Source: Polymorphobacter_B sp038225475
Lineage (GTDB): Bacteria; Pseudomonadota; Alphaproteobacteria; Sphingomonadales; Sphingomonadaceae
NCBI GenBank assembly: GCA_038225475.1
Contig: JBBRRA010000001.1
Location: 124,001-188,000, forward strand
Length of the DNA: 64,000 bases
Reading direction: 5' to 3'
The notes beneath the pieces were generated by a model. The model was not told the DNA's origin and ran no database searches. It saw only the letters and a list, made by a program, of their open reading frames with translations. Positions 1 to 8,503 of the stretch are shown here, piece after piece; position 1 is the stretch's first letter; each line of letters opens with the position of its first letter. The translations under genes were made by a program, and so were the position numbers.

Positions 1-130
1 GCGCGATTGCGTTCCTCAACTACGGGTGCCAAGCTAGCAGTGCACACGGAAAACGTGAATCACCTCGGGGCCGCAGTAAAGTTACAGGGCTTAGGGCGAT
101 TCGGGGCAATTGGGACAAGGACGCTTGCGG

Positions 131-1606
131 ATGGCCGATCATGTTGACGTCCTGATCGTCGGGGCCGGAATTTCGGGAATCGGCGCGGGTTATCACCTGC
201 AAAAGAATTGCCCGGGCAAAACCTATGCGATCCTCGAGGGGCGCGCGGCAATCGGCGGCACATGGGACCTGTTCCGCTATCCGGGCGTCCGGTCGGATTC
301 GGACATGCACACGCTCGGCTATTCGTTCCGCCCGTGGACGGCGGCAAAGTCGATCGCCGATGGCCCCGCGATCCGCGAATATGTCATAGAAACCGCCGCG
401 ATGTACGGCATCGATCGGCATATCCGGTTCAGCCACAGCGTCGAATCCGCCGACTGGTCGACCGAGACCGCGCAATGGACGGTGCACGCGACGCACGACG
501 GTCAGCCGGTGACGATCACCTGCAGCTTCCTGTTCATGTGCTCGGGCTATTATAATTACGATGCGGGCTATACGCCCGATTTCGCCGGGATCGAGCAGTT
601 CGGCGGGCGGCTGGTCCACCCGCAGCATTGGCCCGCCGACCTCGATTACGCCGGCAAGCAGGTCGTTGTGATCGGCAGCGGCGCAACCGCGGTGACGCTG
701 GTTCCCGAAATGGCCAAGCACGCCGCGCATGTTACGATGCTGCAGCGCTCGCCGACCTATGTCGTGTCGCGCCCCGACGAAGACGCGCTGGCGAACCGGC
801 TGCGCGGCGTGCTGCCGTCGAAGCTCGCCTATGCGATCACGCGCTGGAAGAACGTCTTGATGCAGATGTACTTCTTCAAGATGTGCAAGGCGCAGCCGGC
901 GAAGGTCAAGGCGGCTCTACTCGACGAAGCGCAAAAGGCGCTGGGGGCCGATTATGATATTTCGACCCATTTCACACCGCGCTATAATCCGTGGGAACAG
1001 CGGCTGTGCCTCGTTCCCAACGGCGACCTGTTCGAATCGATCAAAAGCGGCAGCGCCTCGGTCGTCACCGATGTGATCGAGACGTTCACCCCGACCGGCA
1101 TCACGCTCAAATCGGGCCAGACGCTGCCCGCCGATATCGTCGTCAGCGCGACCGGGCTCAACCTGATCGTGCTCGGCGGACTGACGCTGCGGGTCGATGG
1201 CAAGGCCGTCAACCTTGCCGAGGCGATGATCTATAAGGGCATGATGTATCAGGATATTCCGAACCTCGCATTCTCGTTCGGCTATACCAATGCGTCATGG
1301 ACGTTGAAGGCCGACCTGACCTGCGAATATGTCTGCCGCCTGCTCAATCATATGGATTCGGCCGGGGCGAAGCAGATGACGCCGCGCCTTACCGATACCA
1401 GCGTCACGCCCGAGCCGTTCGTCGACTTTTCATCGGGATATTTTCAGCGGTCGATGGAAAGCCTGCCCAAGCAGGGGTCGAAAGCGCCGTGGAAGCTCCA
1501 CCAGAATTACGCGCGCGACCTGCTCGCGCTGCGATACGGCAAGGTCGATGATGGGACACTGGCGTTCACCAAGGCACCGGCCAAGCGCGTATTGACCGAC
1601 GCCTGA
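131..1606 (+). CDS. Flavin-containing monooxygenase, Baeyer-Villiger type
   Basis: This is a 491-residue flavoprotein that should use FAD, NADPH and O2 to oxygenate a ketone or similar substrate. A Rossmann FAD motif GAGISG lies at residues 11-16 and a second dinucleotide motif GSGATA near residue 182. Between them, residues 157-168 (FGGRLVHPQHWP) fit the Baeyer-Villiger fingerprint FxGxxxHxxxWP, which separates this class from ordinary N-hydroxylating monooxygenases. I chose the ATG at 131 because AAGGA (117-121) lies 9 nt upstream; a TTG at 110 has no such site. The stop is 7 nt before the CoA-transferase gene, so the two are probably co-transcribed, which suggests ketone or acyl catabolism. 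The substrate cannot be read from the sequence. Confidence 0.9.
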   Translation: MADHVDVLIVGAGISGIGAGYHLQKNCPGKTYAILEGRAAIGGTWDLFRYPGVRSDSDMHTLGYSFRPWTAAKSIADGPAIREYVIETAAMYGIDRHIRFSHSVESADWSTETAQWTVHATHDGQPVTITCSFLFMCSGYYNYDAGYTPDFAGIEQFGGRLVHPQHWPADLDYAGKQVVVIGSGATAVTLVPEMAKHAAHVTMLQRSPTYVVSRPDEDALANRLRGVLPSKLAYAITRWKNVLMQMYFFKMCKAQPAKVKAALLDEAQKALGADYDISTHFTPRYNPWEQRLCLVPNGDLFESIKSGSASVVTDVIETFTPTGITLKSGQTLPADIVVSATGLNLIVLGGLTLRVDGKAVNLAEAMIYKGMMYQDIPNLAFSFGYTNASWTLKADLTCEYVCRLLNHMDSAGAKQMTPRLTDTSVTPEPFVDFSSGYFQRSMESLPKQGSKAPWKLHQNYARDLLALRYGKVDDGTLAFTKAPAKRVLTDA

Positions 1607-1613
1607 TCGCCCG

Positions 1614-2783
1614 ATGCTGCCGCTGCACGGTATTCGCGTTCTCGACCTCAGCTCGGTCGTGTTCGGCCCCTATGCGGCGCAGTGGCTCGCCGATCTTGGG
1701 GCCGATGTCATCAAGATCGAGGCTCCCGAGGGCGACAATACGCGCCTGACCGGGCCGACGAACGAGCCCGGGATGGCGGCGCTGTTCCTCGGCGTCAACC
1801 GCAGCAAGCGGTCGGTGGTGCTCGACTTGACGACGCCCGCCGGCCGCGCCGCGCTGGGCAAGCTGATCGACGGTGCCGATGTGTTGCTGCATTCGATCCG
1901 CCCGCAAAAGCTCGCCAAGCTCGGCCTCGATCCGGCGACGGTCTGCGCGCGCAACCCGCGACTGGTCTATGCCGGGCTCCACGGCTTTACCGAAAGCGGC
2001 CCCTATGGCGGTCGCCCGGCGTATGACGACGTCATCCAGGGCATGTCGGGCAACGCCGATCTGATGGCGCGGTCAACCGGCGAGCCACGCTATTTCCCGG
2101 TAATCGCCGCCGATAAAACCAGCGGGCTGATCGGCGCGACGGCAATCCTGTCGGCGCTGGTGCGGCGCGCGACGACCGGCAAGGGCGGCTTCATCGAAGT
2201 GCCGATGTTCGAAAGCCAGGTCGCGTTCAACCTGGTCGAGCATATGTACGGCGCGCATTTCGACCCGCCGCGCGGCGGCATGGGCTATCCGCGCATCCTC
2301 GCCGAATGGCGGCGGCCGTTCGCCACCGCCGACGGCTGGCTGTGCATGATGCCCTACACCAACCCGCACTGGCGCGCGTTTTTCACCGAAGTCGGCGCGC
2401 CCGAACTCGCCGATGATCCGCGCTTTGTCGACTATACGCAGCGCAGCGTGCACGTCGCGGCGCTGTACGCGCTGGCCGGCGAATTCGTCGCCCGCCGGAC
2501 CACTGCCGATTGGCTGCCGGTGCTCAACCGGCTGCAGATCCCGTCGGCACCGGTGTTCACGCTCGAGCAGCTCCCGAGCGACCCGCATCTCGTGGCGACC
2601 GGGTTCTTCCAGACGCTCGACGATCCGGCAGGATCACTGACCTTTCCCGGGGTGCCGGTGCAGTTCGACGGCGAACGCCCGCCGATGCGCTATCCGCCAC
2701 GGCTTGGTGAACATACCCGCGAAGTGCTCGCCGAAGCCGGGCTGAGCGACGCCGAGATCGACGCGCTAGCCGCGGCCGATTAG
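1614..2783 (+). CDS. CoA-transferase family III (CaiB/BaiF) protein
   Basis: This 389-residue protein belongs to the CaiB/BaiF family, which includes formyl-CoA transferase, carnitine-CoA transferase and alpha-methylacyl-CoA racemase. The N-terminus (residues about 1-35) has the family pattern of leading hydrophobic strand, GPYAAQWLADLGADVIKIE and a following GD. Full family length is present. It starts 7 nt after the monooxygenase stop. Family members move CoA between carboxylic acids or epimerise 2-methylacyl-CoAs in the cytoplasm; which reaction applies here is unknown. Its 3' end overlaps the convergent dehydrogenase gene by 18 nt (2766-2783), so no terminator separates them. Confidence 0.88.
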   Translation: MLPLHGIRVLDLSSVVFGPYAAQWLADLGADVIKIEAPEGDNTRLTGPTNEPGMAALFLGVNRSKRSVVLDLTTPAGRAALGKLIDGADVLLHSIRPQKLAKLGLDPATVCARNPRLVYAGLHGFTESGPYGGRPAYDDVIQGMSGNADLMARSTGEPRYFPVIAADKTSGLIGATAILSALVRRATTGKGGFIEVPMFESQVAFNLVEHMYGAHFDPPRGGMGYPRILAEWRRPFATADGWLCMMPYTNPHWRAFFTEVGAPELADDPRFVDYTQRSVHVAALYALAGEFVARRTTADWLPVLNRLQIPSAPVFTLEQLPSDPHLVATGFFQTLDDPAGSLTFPGVPVQFDGERPPMRYPPRLGEHTREVLAEAGLSDAEIDALAAAD

Positions 2784-3803
2784 CTGCCGGGCCATCGCAT
2801 CGGCGACCGCATCGGTGGCAATGCCCTGCGCGTCGGCCGCAGCGAAAATCGCCGCCAACCGCGGCTCGATCGCCGCAACGCGCGCCGCAACCGCAGCCGC
2901 ATCGCCGTCGCCGAGATATTCGGCGACCACGTTGATGATGCCGCCGGCGTTGATGACATAATCGGGCGCATACAGGATGCCGCGCGCCCGCAACCGTGCA
3001 CCGTCCGCCGCCGTCGCCAGCTGGTTGTTGGCAGCGCCTGCCACGACCGCAACCCGCAGCGTGGTGATACTCGCTTCGGTCAGGATCGCCCCCAGCGCAC
3101 ACGGGCTGAGCACATCGGCTTCGACGCCAAGGATCTCGTCGACCCCGACCACTGTCGCCCCGAGCTGGCTTGCCGCCAGCGCCGTGCGCGCCGGATCGAC
3201 ATCGGCAACCGACAGCCTCGCGCCCGCCGCGACGAGCCGCTCGGCGACCCCGAAGCCGACGCTGCCCAGCCCCTGGACCGCAACATGGACGCCGCCAAAG
3301 TCGGCCTTGCCAAGCTGGTGCGCGATCGCAGCACGGATACCGATAAACACGCCCTGCGCCGTCGATGGCCCGGGGTTGCCGCCCGCCTTGCCGCCCGCAA
3401 CCGGCAATCCCGAGACATGCCGGGTGCTGCGCGCGATGACGGTCATGTCTGCATCGCTCATGCCGACGTCTTCGGCGGTGACATACCGCCCGCCAAGCGA
3501 GTCGATCGCGCGGCCGAACGCCGTCAGCAGCGCGTCGGTCTTCGGGGCTGCCTTCAGAATAACGCCCTTGCCGCCGCCCATCGGCAGCCCGGCCATCGCA
3601 TTCTTATAGCTCATGCCACGCGACAACCGCAGCGCATCGGTCAGCGCCGCGGCGTCATCGGCATAGGTCCACCAGCGGCAACCGCCCGCCGCCGGCCCCA
3701 AATGCGTCGAATGAACCGCGATGACCGCCTGCAACCCGCTGGTGCTGTCAGTGAAAAAATGCGCGCCTTCATGCGCATCGAAATCGGCAGCGTCGAATAG
3801 CAT
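2766..3803 (-). CDS. Leu/Glu/Phe/Val dehydrogenase family amino acid dehydrogenase
   Basis: This 345-residue NAD-dependent dehydrogenase would reversibly deaminate a hydrophobic amino acid to its 2-oxo acid. The signature PMGGGKGV, with the substrate-binding lysine, lies near residue 75, preceded by SYKNAMAGL. A Rossmann motif GLGSVG lies near residue 180. The length of about 345 residues fits leucine, valine or phenylalanine dehydrogenases, not the longer glutamate dehydrogenases. Its 3' end overlaps the convergent CoA-transferase gene. The 77 nt between its start and the tRNA-His gene would hold its promoter. Substrate preference cannot be settled by reading. Confidence 0.88.
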   Translation of the reverse strand: MLFDAADFDAHEGAHFFTDSTSGLQAVIAVHSTHLGPAAGGCRWWTYADDAAALTDALRLSRGMSYKNAMAGLPMGGGKGVILKAAPKTDALLTAFGRAIDSLGGRYVTAEDVGMSDADMTVIARSTRHVSGLPVAGGKAGGNPGPSTAQGVFIGIRAAIAHQLGKADFGGVHVAVQGLGSVGFGVAERLVAAGARLSVADVDPARTALAASQLGATVVGVDEILGVEADVLSPCALGAILTEASITTLRVAVVAGAANNQLATAADGARLRARGILYAPDYVINAGGIINVVAEYLGDGDAAAVAARVAAIEPRLAAIFAAADAQGIATDAVADAMARQLIGRG

Positions 3804-3880
3804 GGAATGTCTCGCGTAATTATCGAAGGCTCAAGCGCAATAAACCAACGCCGCCGCTGCGCAAGCCCGATAGCGAGAAA

Positions 3881-3957
3881 TGGGGCGGACGACGGGGATT
3901 GAACCCGCAACCTCCGGTACCACAAACCGGCGCTCTAACCAATTGAGCTACGACCGC
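3881..3957 (-). tRNA. tRNA-His (anticodon GTG)
   Basis: Read on the minus strand, the sequence folds as a standard cloverleaf with D stem GCTC/GAGC, anticodon arm CCGGT-TTGTGGT-ACCGG (anticodon GTG, histidine), T loop TTCAATC and an encoded CCA end. The base before the acceptor stem is G (3958) and the discriminator is C, so the usual G-1:C73 identity pair of tRNA-His is encoded. The acceptor stem has one oddity, a U5-U68 mismatch, with the other six pairs intact. Confidence 0.97.
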
Positions 3958-3974
3958 CACACGCGCGAATGACG

Positions 3975-4003
3975 CAGATACGGGGGTGGCCGCACATCGT
4001 CAA
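3975..4003 (-). promoter_or_regulatory. Putative promoter of tRNA-His
   Basis: On the minus strand a -35 TTGACG (3998-4003) and a -10 TATCTG (3975-3980) are separated by exactly 17 nt. Transcription would begin about 10 nt before the mature tRNA. Confidence 0.6.
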
Positions 4004-4018
4004 GCCAAGGCGGCAACC

Positions 4019-4567
4019 TCAGGGGTGGTTGAGCGCTCCGCACGCGATCCGGCTGCCGCTGTTGCCACTCGGGTCGGTCTTGTAATCATCCGCGCCAGCG
4101 TGGAGCACGACAGCGGCACCATCGGCATCGAGCAGCGGCATCGAGCCGGTTACCAGCTCGAGCCCGGCAATCGTTGCGTCGATGCCTCCGGTGCCGCCCG
4201 GGCCGACCACAATGTTCGGCAGGTCGCCCAGATGCGGCCCGGCAGGGTTCAGACTGCCATGTTGATGCGCGGTCGGGTTGAAATGCGGCCCAGCCGTCTT
4301 GAAGTCGGGGGCTTCGCACTTTCCGACGGCGTGCAAGTGGACGGCATAGGTCCCGGGCGCGAGGCCTTCGACGCGGACCACGATGCGCGTCCCCGCCGCG
4401 ACGCCGGTGAGCGCGGCGGTGCCGCGCAGTTCGCCGCTCGCACCAAGCAACTGCGTCGTCGTCGAGAACGCCGGTGGTGCGCCGCTGATCCGGTCGGGAT
4501 GCTTGCCGCTGCCGCCACACCCGGCGAGCATTGCGACAAGAACCAGCACCGCAGCCGTCGATTTCAT
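4019..4567 (-). CDS. sodC: Superoxide dismutase [Cu-Zn]-family lipoprotein
   Basis: This 182-residue protein would dismutate periplasmic superoxide. Its N-terminus is a lipoprotein signal ending in lipobox LAGC (Cys17), predicting membrane anchoring. Family ligands are visible: the HxH in VHLHAVGKC, His in GPHFNP, His in NPAGPHLGDLPN, and a late His in VVLHAG; a C-terminal IACG supplies the second disulfide cysteine. I chose the ATG at 4567 because GGGAG (4575-4579) lies 7 nt upstream and it gives a clean lipoprotein signal. It begins 4 nt after the cupin gene stops, making it the last gene of a VOC-cupin-sodC operon. Confidence 0.9.
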   Translation of the reverse strand: MKSTAAVLVLVAMLAGCGGSGKHPDRISGAPPAFSTTTQLLGASGELRGTAALTGVAAGTRIVVRVEGLAPGTYAVHLHAVGKCEAPDFKTAGPHFNPTAHQHGSLNPAGPHLGDLPNIVVGPGGTGGIDATIAGLELVTGSMPLLDADGAAVVLHAGADDYKTDPSGNSGSRIACGALNHP

Positions 4568-4571
4568 GCCA

Positions 4572-5057
4572 TCACTCCCAAGCTGAACCGTCGCGACGCG
4601 TATAGACCCATTTGCCGTCATCGCCCATCACTGCGCGCAGGTCATCGTCGGGATAACTGACCGTATCACCGACGCTGCGGTCGCCGACTTCGAGAATGAC
4701 GGCCTCGAGCCCCGAGCGATTGACCACCTGATGCGCGGTGCCGCCCGCCGCAAACCCGGCGCACATGCCCTCGGTCAACAGCGTTTCGGAGTCGCCGCTG
4801 CGCAGCACCAGCTCGCCGCTCAGGATATAGATGAACTCATCCTGCCGGCTGTGCGAATGGAACAGCGCCGAAACCGCGCCCGGCGCAAAGCGGGTGCGGT
4901 TGACGCCGAAGTTGCTCAAACCGAAAATATCGCCGAGCGGTTGCTTGATGCGCCCGGCGACCAATTTGGCGAATTGCGGCGGATAGTTCGATGCGCGCGT
5001 CCGCGGCGCGGCGTCGGCGGCAACGATAGCAGCCGGATTATTGCTCGCCTGGACCAT
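4572..5057 (-). CDS. Cupin-domain protein
   Basis: This 161-residue single-domain cupin carries cupin motif 1, G(X)5HxH(X)4E, seen as HSHSRQDE near residues 67-74, and a motif 2 ending in a His (GGTAH) near residue 106. A metal ion is therefore expected. The reaction is unknown, since small cupins include dioxygenases, isomerases and sugar- or metal-binding proteins. The start overlaps the end of the upstream VOC gene by 20 nt and the stop lies 4 nt before sodC, so the three genes are probably translated from one transcript. The context suggests, but does not show, a stress role. Confidence 0.85.
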   Translation of the reverse strand: MVQASNNPAAIVAADAAPRTRASNYPPQFAKLVAGRIKQPLGDIFGLSNFGVNRTRFAPGAVSALFHSHSRQDEFIYILSGELVLRSGDSETLLTEGMCAGFAAGGTAHQVVNRSGLEAVILEVGDRSVGDTVSYPDDDLRAVMGDDGKWVYTRRDGSAWE

Positions 5058-5448
5058 CGCAATTGACCATCCACTGCACGCCGAACTTATCGGTGAACAT
5101 CCCGAAGTCGGCCCCCCAGAACTGGCGCGACATCGGCATCGTCACGGTGCCGCCGTCGCTCAGTGCGGCGAATAACGCCCGCGCCCGTGCAAGGTCGGTC
5201 AATCCGATCGACAACGAGACGCCTTTCATCGGCTCGGCATGGCCGCCATCCGACGCCATCATTTCAAAGCCATCACCAAGAAGCGAGGCGTTCATGACCC
5301 AATCGGGATCGCCTGGCGGGGCGTGATCCGACGACGGAGCGTCGCGGTACCGCGACAGGCTGTCGATCTTTCCCAGTCCGGCTGCCTCGTAAAACTTCAG
5401 CGCTGCCTCGGCATCGCCCTTGAAGAATAGATACGGAACCAGCTTCAT
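5038..5448 (-). CDS. VOC (glyoxalase/PhnB-like) family protein
   Basis: This 136-residue protein of the vicinal-oxygen-chelate fold resembles the PhnB-like group. It opens with the usual strand and helix PYLFFKGDAEAALKFYEAA and ends with FTDKFGVQWMVNC. The conserved WGADFGMFTDKFGVQW block near residues 110-125 is typical of the group, whose reactions are mostly unassigned. It is first in the apparent VOC-cupin-sodC operon and its end overlaps the cupin start by 20 nt. It lies 9 nt beyond the pntB stop on the same strand, so read-through in the order pntB to VOC is possible. Confidence 0.87.
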   Translation of the reverse strand: MKLVPYLFFKGDAEAALKFYEAAGLGKIDSLSRYRDAPSSDHAPPGDPDWVMNASLLGDGFEMMASDGGHAEPMKGVSLSIGLTDLARARALFAALSDGGTVTMPMSRQFWGADFGMFTDKFGVQWMVNCDGPGEQ

Positions 5449-5457
5449 TGGACCCTC

Positions 5458-6873
5458 CTACCCAAGACTTTTGTTGATCGACTCCACCATCTTCTTGGCG
5501 TCAGCAAGCAGCATCATCGTATTGTCCATGTAGAAGACCGGATTGTCGACCCCGGCATAGCCCGCGCCGCCCATGCTGCGCTTGACGAACAAGACGGTTT
5601 TCGCCTTTTCGACGTCGAGCACCGGCATGCCGTAGATCGGCGAGGTTTTGTCGGTTTTGGCGAGTGGGTTGGTCACGTCGTTCGCGCCGATGACGAACGC
5701 GACGTCGGCCTGCGCGAACTCGCCGTTGATGTCCTCGAGCTCGAACACTTCGTCATAGGGGACATTGGCTTCCGCGAGCAGCACGTTCATGTGCCCCGGC
5801 ATGCGGCCCGCAACCGGATGAATGGCGTATTTGACGCTGACGCCCTCTTTCTTAAGCAGGTCGCCCATTTCGCGGAGCGCGTGCTGCGCCTGGCTGACGG
5901 CCATGCCATAGCCGGGGATGATGATGACGCTCTCGGCGTTCTTCATGATGAACGCCGCATCCTCCGCCGAGCCGCGCTTGAACGGCTTCTGCTCGACCGC
6001 ACCGCCGGCAGCCGCGCCGCCGCTGTCGCCGCCGAAGCCGCCCGCGATCACGCTGATGAAGCTGCGGTTCATCGCCTTGCACATGATGTAGCTGAGGATC
6101 GCGCCCGACGAGCCGACCAGCGCGCCGGTGACGATCATCGCGGTGTTCTGCAGCGTAAAGCCCATCGCCGCCGCCGCCCAGCCCGAATAGCTGTTGAGCA
6201 TGCTGACCACGACCGGCATGTCCGCGCCGCCGATCGGCACGATCAGCAGGAAGCCGATGGCGAAGCTCAGCGCGACGATGACGAAGAAGACCGCCGGCTG
6301 CTGATCGACGACGAAATAGCCGATCAGCCCGAGGATACCGCCAATCAGCCCGAGGTTGATGACATGGCGTCCCGGCAACAGGATCGGTGCGCCGCTCATG
6401 TTGCCGTTCAATTTCAGGAAGGCGATCACCGACCCCGAGAAAGTGATCGCGCCGATCGCGACGCCGAGGCCCATTTCAATGCGGCTCGCGCTGAAGATCA
6501 CGCCGTCGGCATCGGCAATGCCGAACGCCTGCGGATTGAGATACGCCGCTACTCCGACCAGCACCGCCGCCATGCCGACAAGGCTGTGAAAGCCCGCGAC
6601 CAGCTGCGGCATCGCGGTCATCTGGATGCGCCGCGCGATGACGAAGCCGATGCCACCGCCGATTGCGACAGCGCCGATGATCAGCGGCAATCCGACATTG
6701 TGCAGGATCAGCGTGGTCACCACCGCGATGACCATGCCGATCATGCCGAAGCGGTTGCCCTGCTGGCTGGTCTCGGGCGACGACAGCCCGCGGAGCGCGA
6801 GGATGAACAGCACACCCGCGACCAGATAGGCGAGCGCAACCCATGCGGGTGTGGCGGCGATGGTTTCGGTCAT
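5458..6873 (-). CDS. pntB: NAD(P) transhydrogenase subunit beta
   Basis: This 471-residue inner-membrane protein has many hydrophobic segments in its first 270 residues, followed by the soluble NADP(H)-binding domain III, with IIPGYGMAVSQAQHALREM near residue 320 and IGANDVTNP near residue 390. With PntA it couples hydride transfer from NADH to NADP+ with proton entry, supplying NADPH. The order pntA1-pntA2-pntB on the minus strand is the usual alphaproteobacterial split form. The gap to pntA2 is 25 nt. Start at 6873 gives the expected hydrophobic N-terminus. Confidence 0.96.
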   Translation of the reverse strand: MTETIAATPAWVALAYLVAGVLFILALRGLSSPETSQQGNRFGMIGMVIAVVTTLILHNVGLPLIIGAVAIGGGIGFVIARRIQMTAMPQLVAGFHSLVGMAAVLVGVAAYLNPQAFGIADADGVIFSASRIEMGLGVAIGAITFSGSVIAFLKLNGNMSGAPILLPGRHVINLGLIGGILGLIGYFVVDQQPAVFFVIVALSFAIGFLLIVPIGGADMPVVVSMLNSYSGWAAAAMGFTLQNTAMIVTGALVGSSGAILSYIMCKAMNRSFISVIAGGFGGDSGGAAAGGAVEQKPFKRGSAEDAAFIMKNAESVIIIPGYGMAVSQAQHALREMGDLLKKEGVSVKYAIHPVAGRMPGHMNVLLAEANVPYDEVFELEDINGEFAQADVAFVIGANDVTNPLAKTDKTSPIYGMPVLDVEKAKTVLFVKRSMGGAGYAGVDNPVFYMDNTMMLLADAKKMVESINKSLG

Positions 6874-6898
6874 GTCGTGCCCCTTTGCGTCCGCGCGC

Positions 6899-7201
6899 TT
6901 ACTTCGCCGCCGGCCGTTCTTTTTTCTTGTACATGGCGAGCATCCGCTGGGTCACAGCAAAGCCGCCGAAGATGTTGACGCTCGCCAGCACCACGGCCAG
7001 CAGCCCAAGCCATTTCGACGTCTCCGAACCGCCCAGTGCGGCGCTGGCGGCGATTAGCGCGCCGACGATGATGACCGACGAGATGGCATTGGTCACCGCC
7101 ATCAGTGGCGTGTGCAGCGCGGGCGTCACCGACCAGACGACATAATAGCCGACGAAGCAGGCGAGCACGAAGATCGAAAGCTGCGGGATCAAATGTTCCA
7201 T
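6899..7201 (-). CDS. pntA2: NAD(P) transhydrogenase subunit alpha part 2
   Basis: This 100-residue membrane protein has three hydrophobic helices. It corresponds to the membrane part of PntA, encoded separately from the NAD-binding part as in many alphaproteobacteria. The family signatures VWSVTPALHTPLMAVTNAIS and the later FGGFAVTQRMLAM are present. It lies 11 nt downstream of pntA1 and 25 nt upstream of pntB, so all three subunits should be co-translated in similar amounts. Confidence 0.95.
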   Translation of the reverse strand: MEHLIPQLSIFVLACFVGYYVVWSVTPALHTPLMAVTNAISSVIIVGALIAASAALGGSETSKWLGLLAVVLASVNIFGGFAVTQRMLAMYKKKERPAAK

Positions 7202-7212
7202 GACTTGGTTCC

Positions 7213-8340
7213 TCAGCCCTGCAGGTTCGGGTGGACGACCGTTCCACCCTCAGTCAGCTTGATGCCTTTGACCAGCTCGTCCTCCGGTGGCCAGACGATC
7301 TTTTGGGCATCCTTGTCCCAGAACGCGGCGATCAAATTATAGACGTTCCGCGCATAAAGCGCCGACGCATCCGCAGCCATCCGGCTCGGCACGTTGCGGT
7401 GGCCGATGATCGTTACGCCGTGGCGTACGACGATCTCGCCCGCAACCGAGCCTTCGACGTTGCCGCCGCTTTCGACGGCAAGGTCGACGATCACCGATCC
7501 CGCCTTCATCGATGCGACCTGCGCGTCCGTCACCAGCCGCGGCGCGGCGCGGCCGGGGATCAGCGCGGTGGTGATGACGATGTCCTGCTTGGCGATGTGG
7601 CCCGACACCAGCGCCGCCTGCGCCGCCTTATACTCGTCGGAAGTTTCGGTGGCATAGCCGCCGCTGCCTTCGCCCTGCCCCGCGACGCCCTCGACGAAGA
7701 TCGCCTTTGCTCCGAGGCTTTCGATCTGCTCCTTGGTTGCGGCGCGGACGTCGGTCGCGCTGACCAACGCGCCCAGCCGCCGCGCGGTCGCGATTGCCTG
7801 CAGCCCGGCGACGCCGACACCCATTACGAAAACGCGCGCCGCGCTGATCGTGCCAGCGGCGGTCATCATCATCGGAAAGGCGCGGCCATAGCTTTCGGCG
7901 GCGTCGATCACCGACTTATAGCCGCTCAGGTTCGACTGCGATGACAGTACGTCCATCGACTGGGCGCGGGTGATGCGCGGCATGAACTCCATCGCCAGCG
8001 CCGTCAGCCCGGCGGCGGCATAGGCCTCGGTCCGCGCTCGGTCGGCATAGGGCGACAGGATCGCCGCGAGCGTCGCATGCGGCGCAACTCCGCCAAGCGT
8101 TCCTGCATCCGGCCCCTGCACGCCGATCACGAGGTCGGCCCCGGTGACGGTCGAGGCGCGGTCACCAACGGTTGCGCCCGCATCGCTGAACTGGGCATCG
8201 GCGACATTCGCCCCGGCCCCGGCTCCCGCCTCGACCGCGACTGTCGCGCCGAGCGCAATCAGCTTTTTTACCGTCTCCGGCGTTGCCGCGACGCGGCGTT
8301 CCGCCTCGGCCGTCTCGCGAAGTACCGCGATCCGCATCAT
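7213..8340 (-). CDS. pntA1: NAD(P) transhydrogenase subunit alpha part 1
   Basis: This 375-residue soluble NAD(H)-binding subunit belongs to the alanine dehydrogenase/PntA family. It starts MMRIAVLRETAEAERRVA, holds the mobile substrate region TRAQSMDVLSSQSNLSGY near residue 125, and a GVGVAGLQA Rossmann motif near residue 165. I chose the ATG pair at 8335-8340, because a G-rich ribosome-binding stretch (8346-8351) precedes it; an upstream in-frame ATG would add 17 unconserved residues. It is the first gene of the pnt operon and follows the small cytochrome oxidase gene by 22 nt, so that gene may belong to the same transcript. Confidence 0.95.
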   Translation of the reverse strand: MMRIAVLRETAEAERRVAATPETVKKLIALGATVAVEAGAGAGANVADAQFSDAGATVGDRASTVTGADLVIGVQGPDAGTLGGVAPHATLAAILSPYADRARTEAYAAAGLTALAMEFMPRITRAQSMDVLSSQSNLSGYKSVIDAAESYGRAFPMMMTAAGTISAARVFVMGVGVAGLQAIATARRLGALVSATDVRAATKEQIESLGAKAIFVEGVAGQGEGSGGYATETSDEYKAAQAALVSGHIAKQDIVITTALIPGRAAPRLVTDAQVASMKAGSVIVDLAVESGGNVEGSVAGEIVVRHGVTIIGHRNVPSRMAADASALYARNVYNLIAAFWDKDAQKIVWPPEDELVKGIKLTEGGTVVHPNLQG

Positions 8341-8362
8341 CTCATCCCCCCAAAAACCTGAA

Positions 8363-8503
8363 TCAGCGTACGAGGAAAATAGCCAGCGCAATCAGCAGCG
8401 CAGCAATCGCCACCACGGACCATTTCATCGTTCCGATGAAGCTCGAATAAAAGCGCTTGTGATCGGGCATGAGCGGGTCGCCGTTATGAATATCGTTGGC
8501 CAT
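8363..8503 (-). CDS. aa3-type cytochrome c oxidase subunit IV (46 aa)
   Basis: This 46-residue protein has a hydrophilic start (MANDIHNGDPLMPDHKRFYS) followed by one transmembrane helix, about residues 27-45. It matches the small alphaproteobacterial subunit IV of aa3-type cytochrome c oxidase, known from the Paracoccus enzyme, where it packs against the oxidase in the inner membrane with no clear catalytic role. AGGAAA lies just upstream of the ATG. Here it sits 22 nt ahead of the transhydrogenase operon, on the same strand, away from the main oxidase genes. Confidence 0.8.
   Translation of the reverse strand: MANDIHNGDPLMPDHKRFYSSFIGTMKWSVVAIAALLIALAIFLVR

Noticed and set aside
1..130. Search for a gene at the very left edge
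   Set aside because: No frame with motifs or ribosome-binding site; the first supported gene starts at 131.
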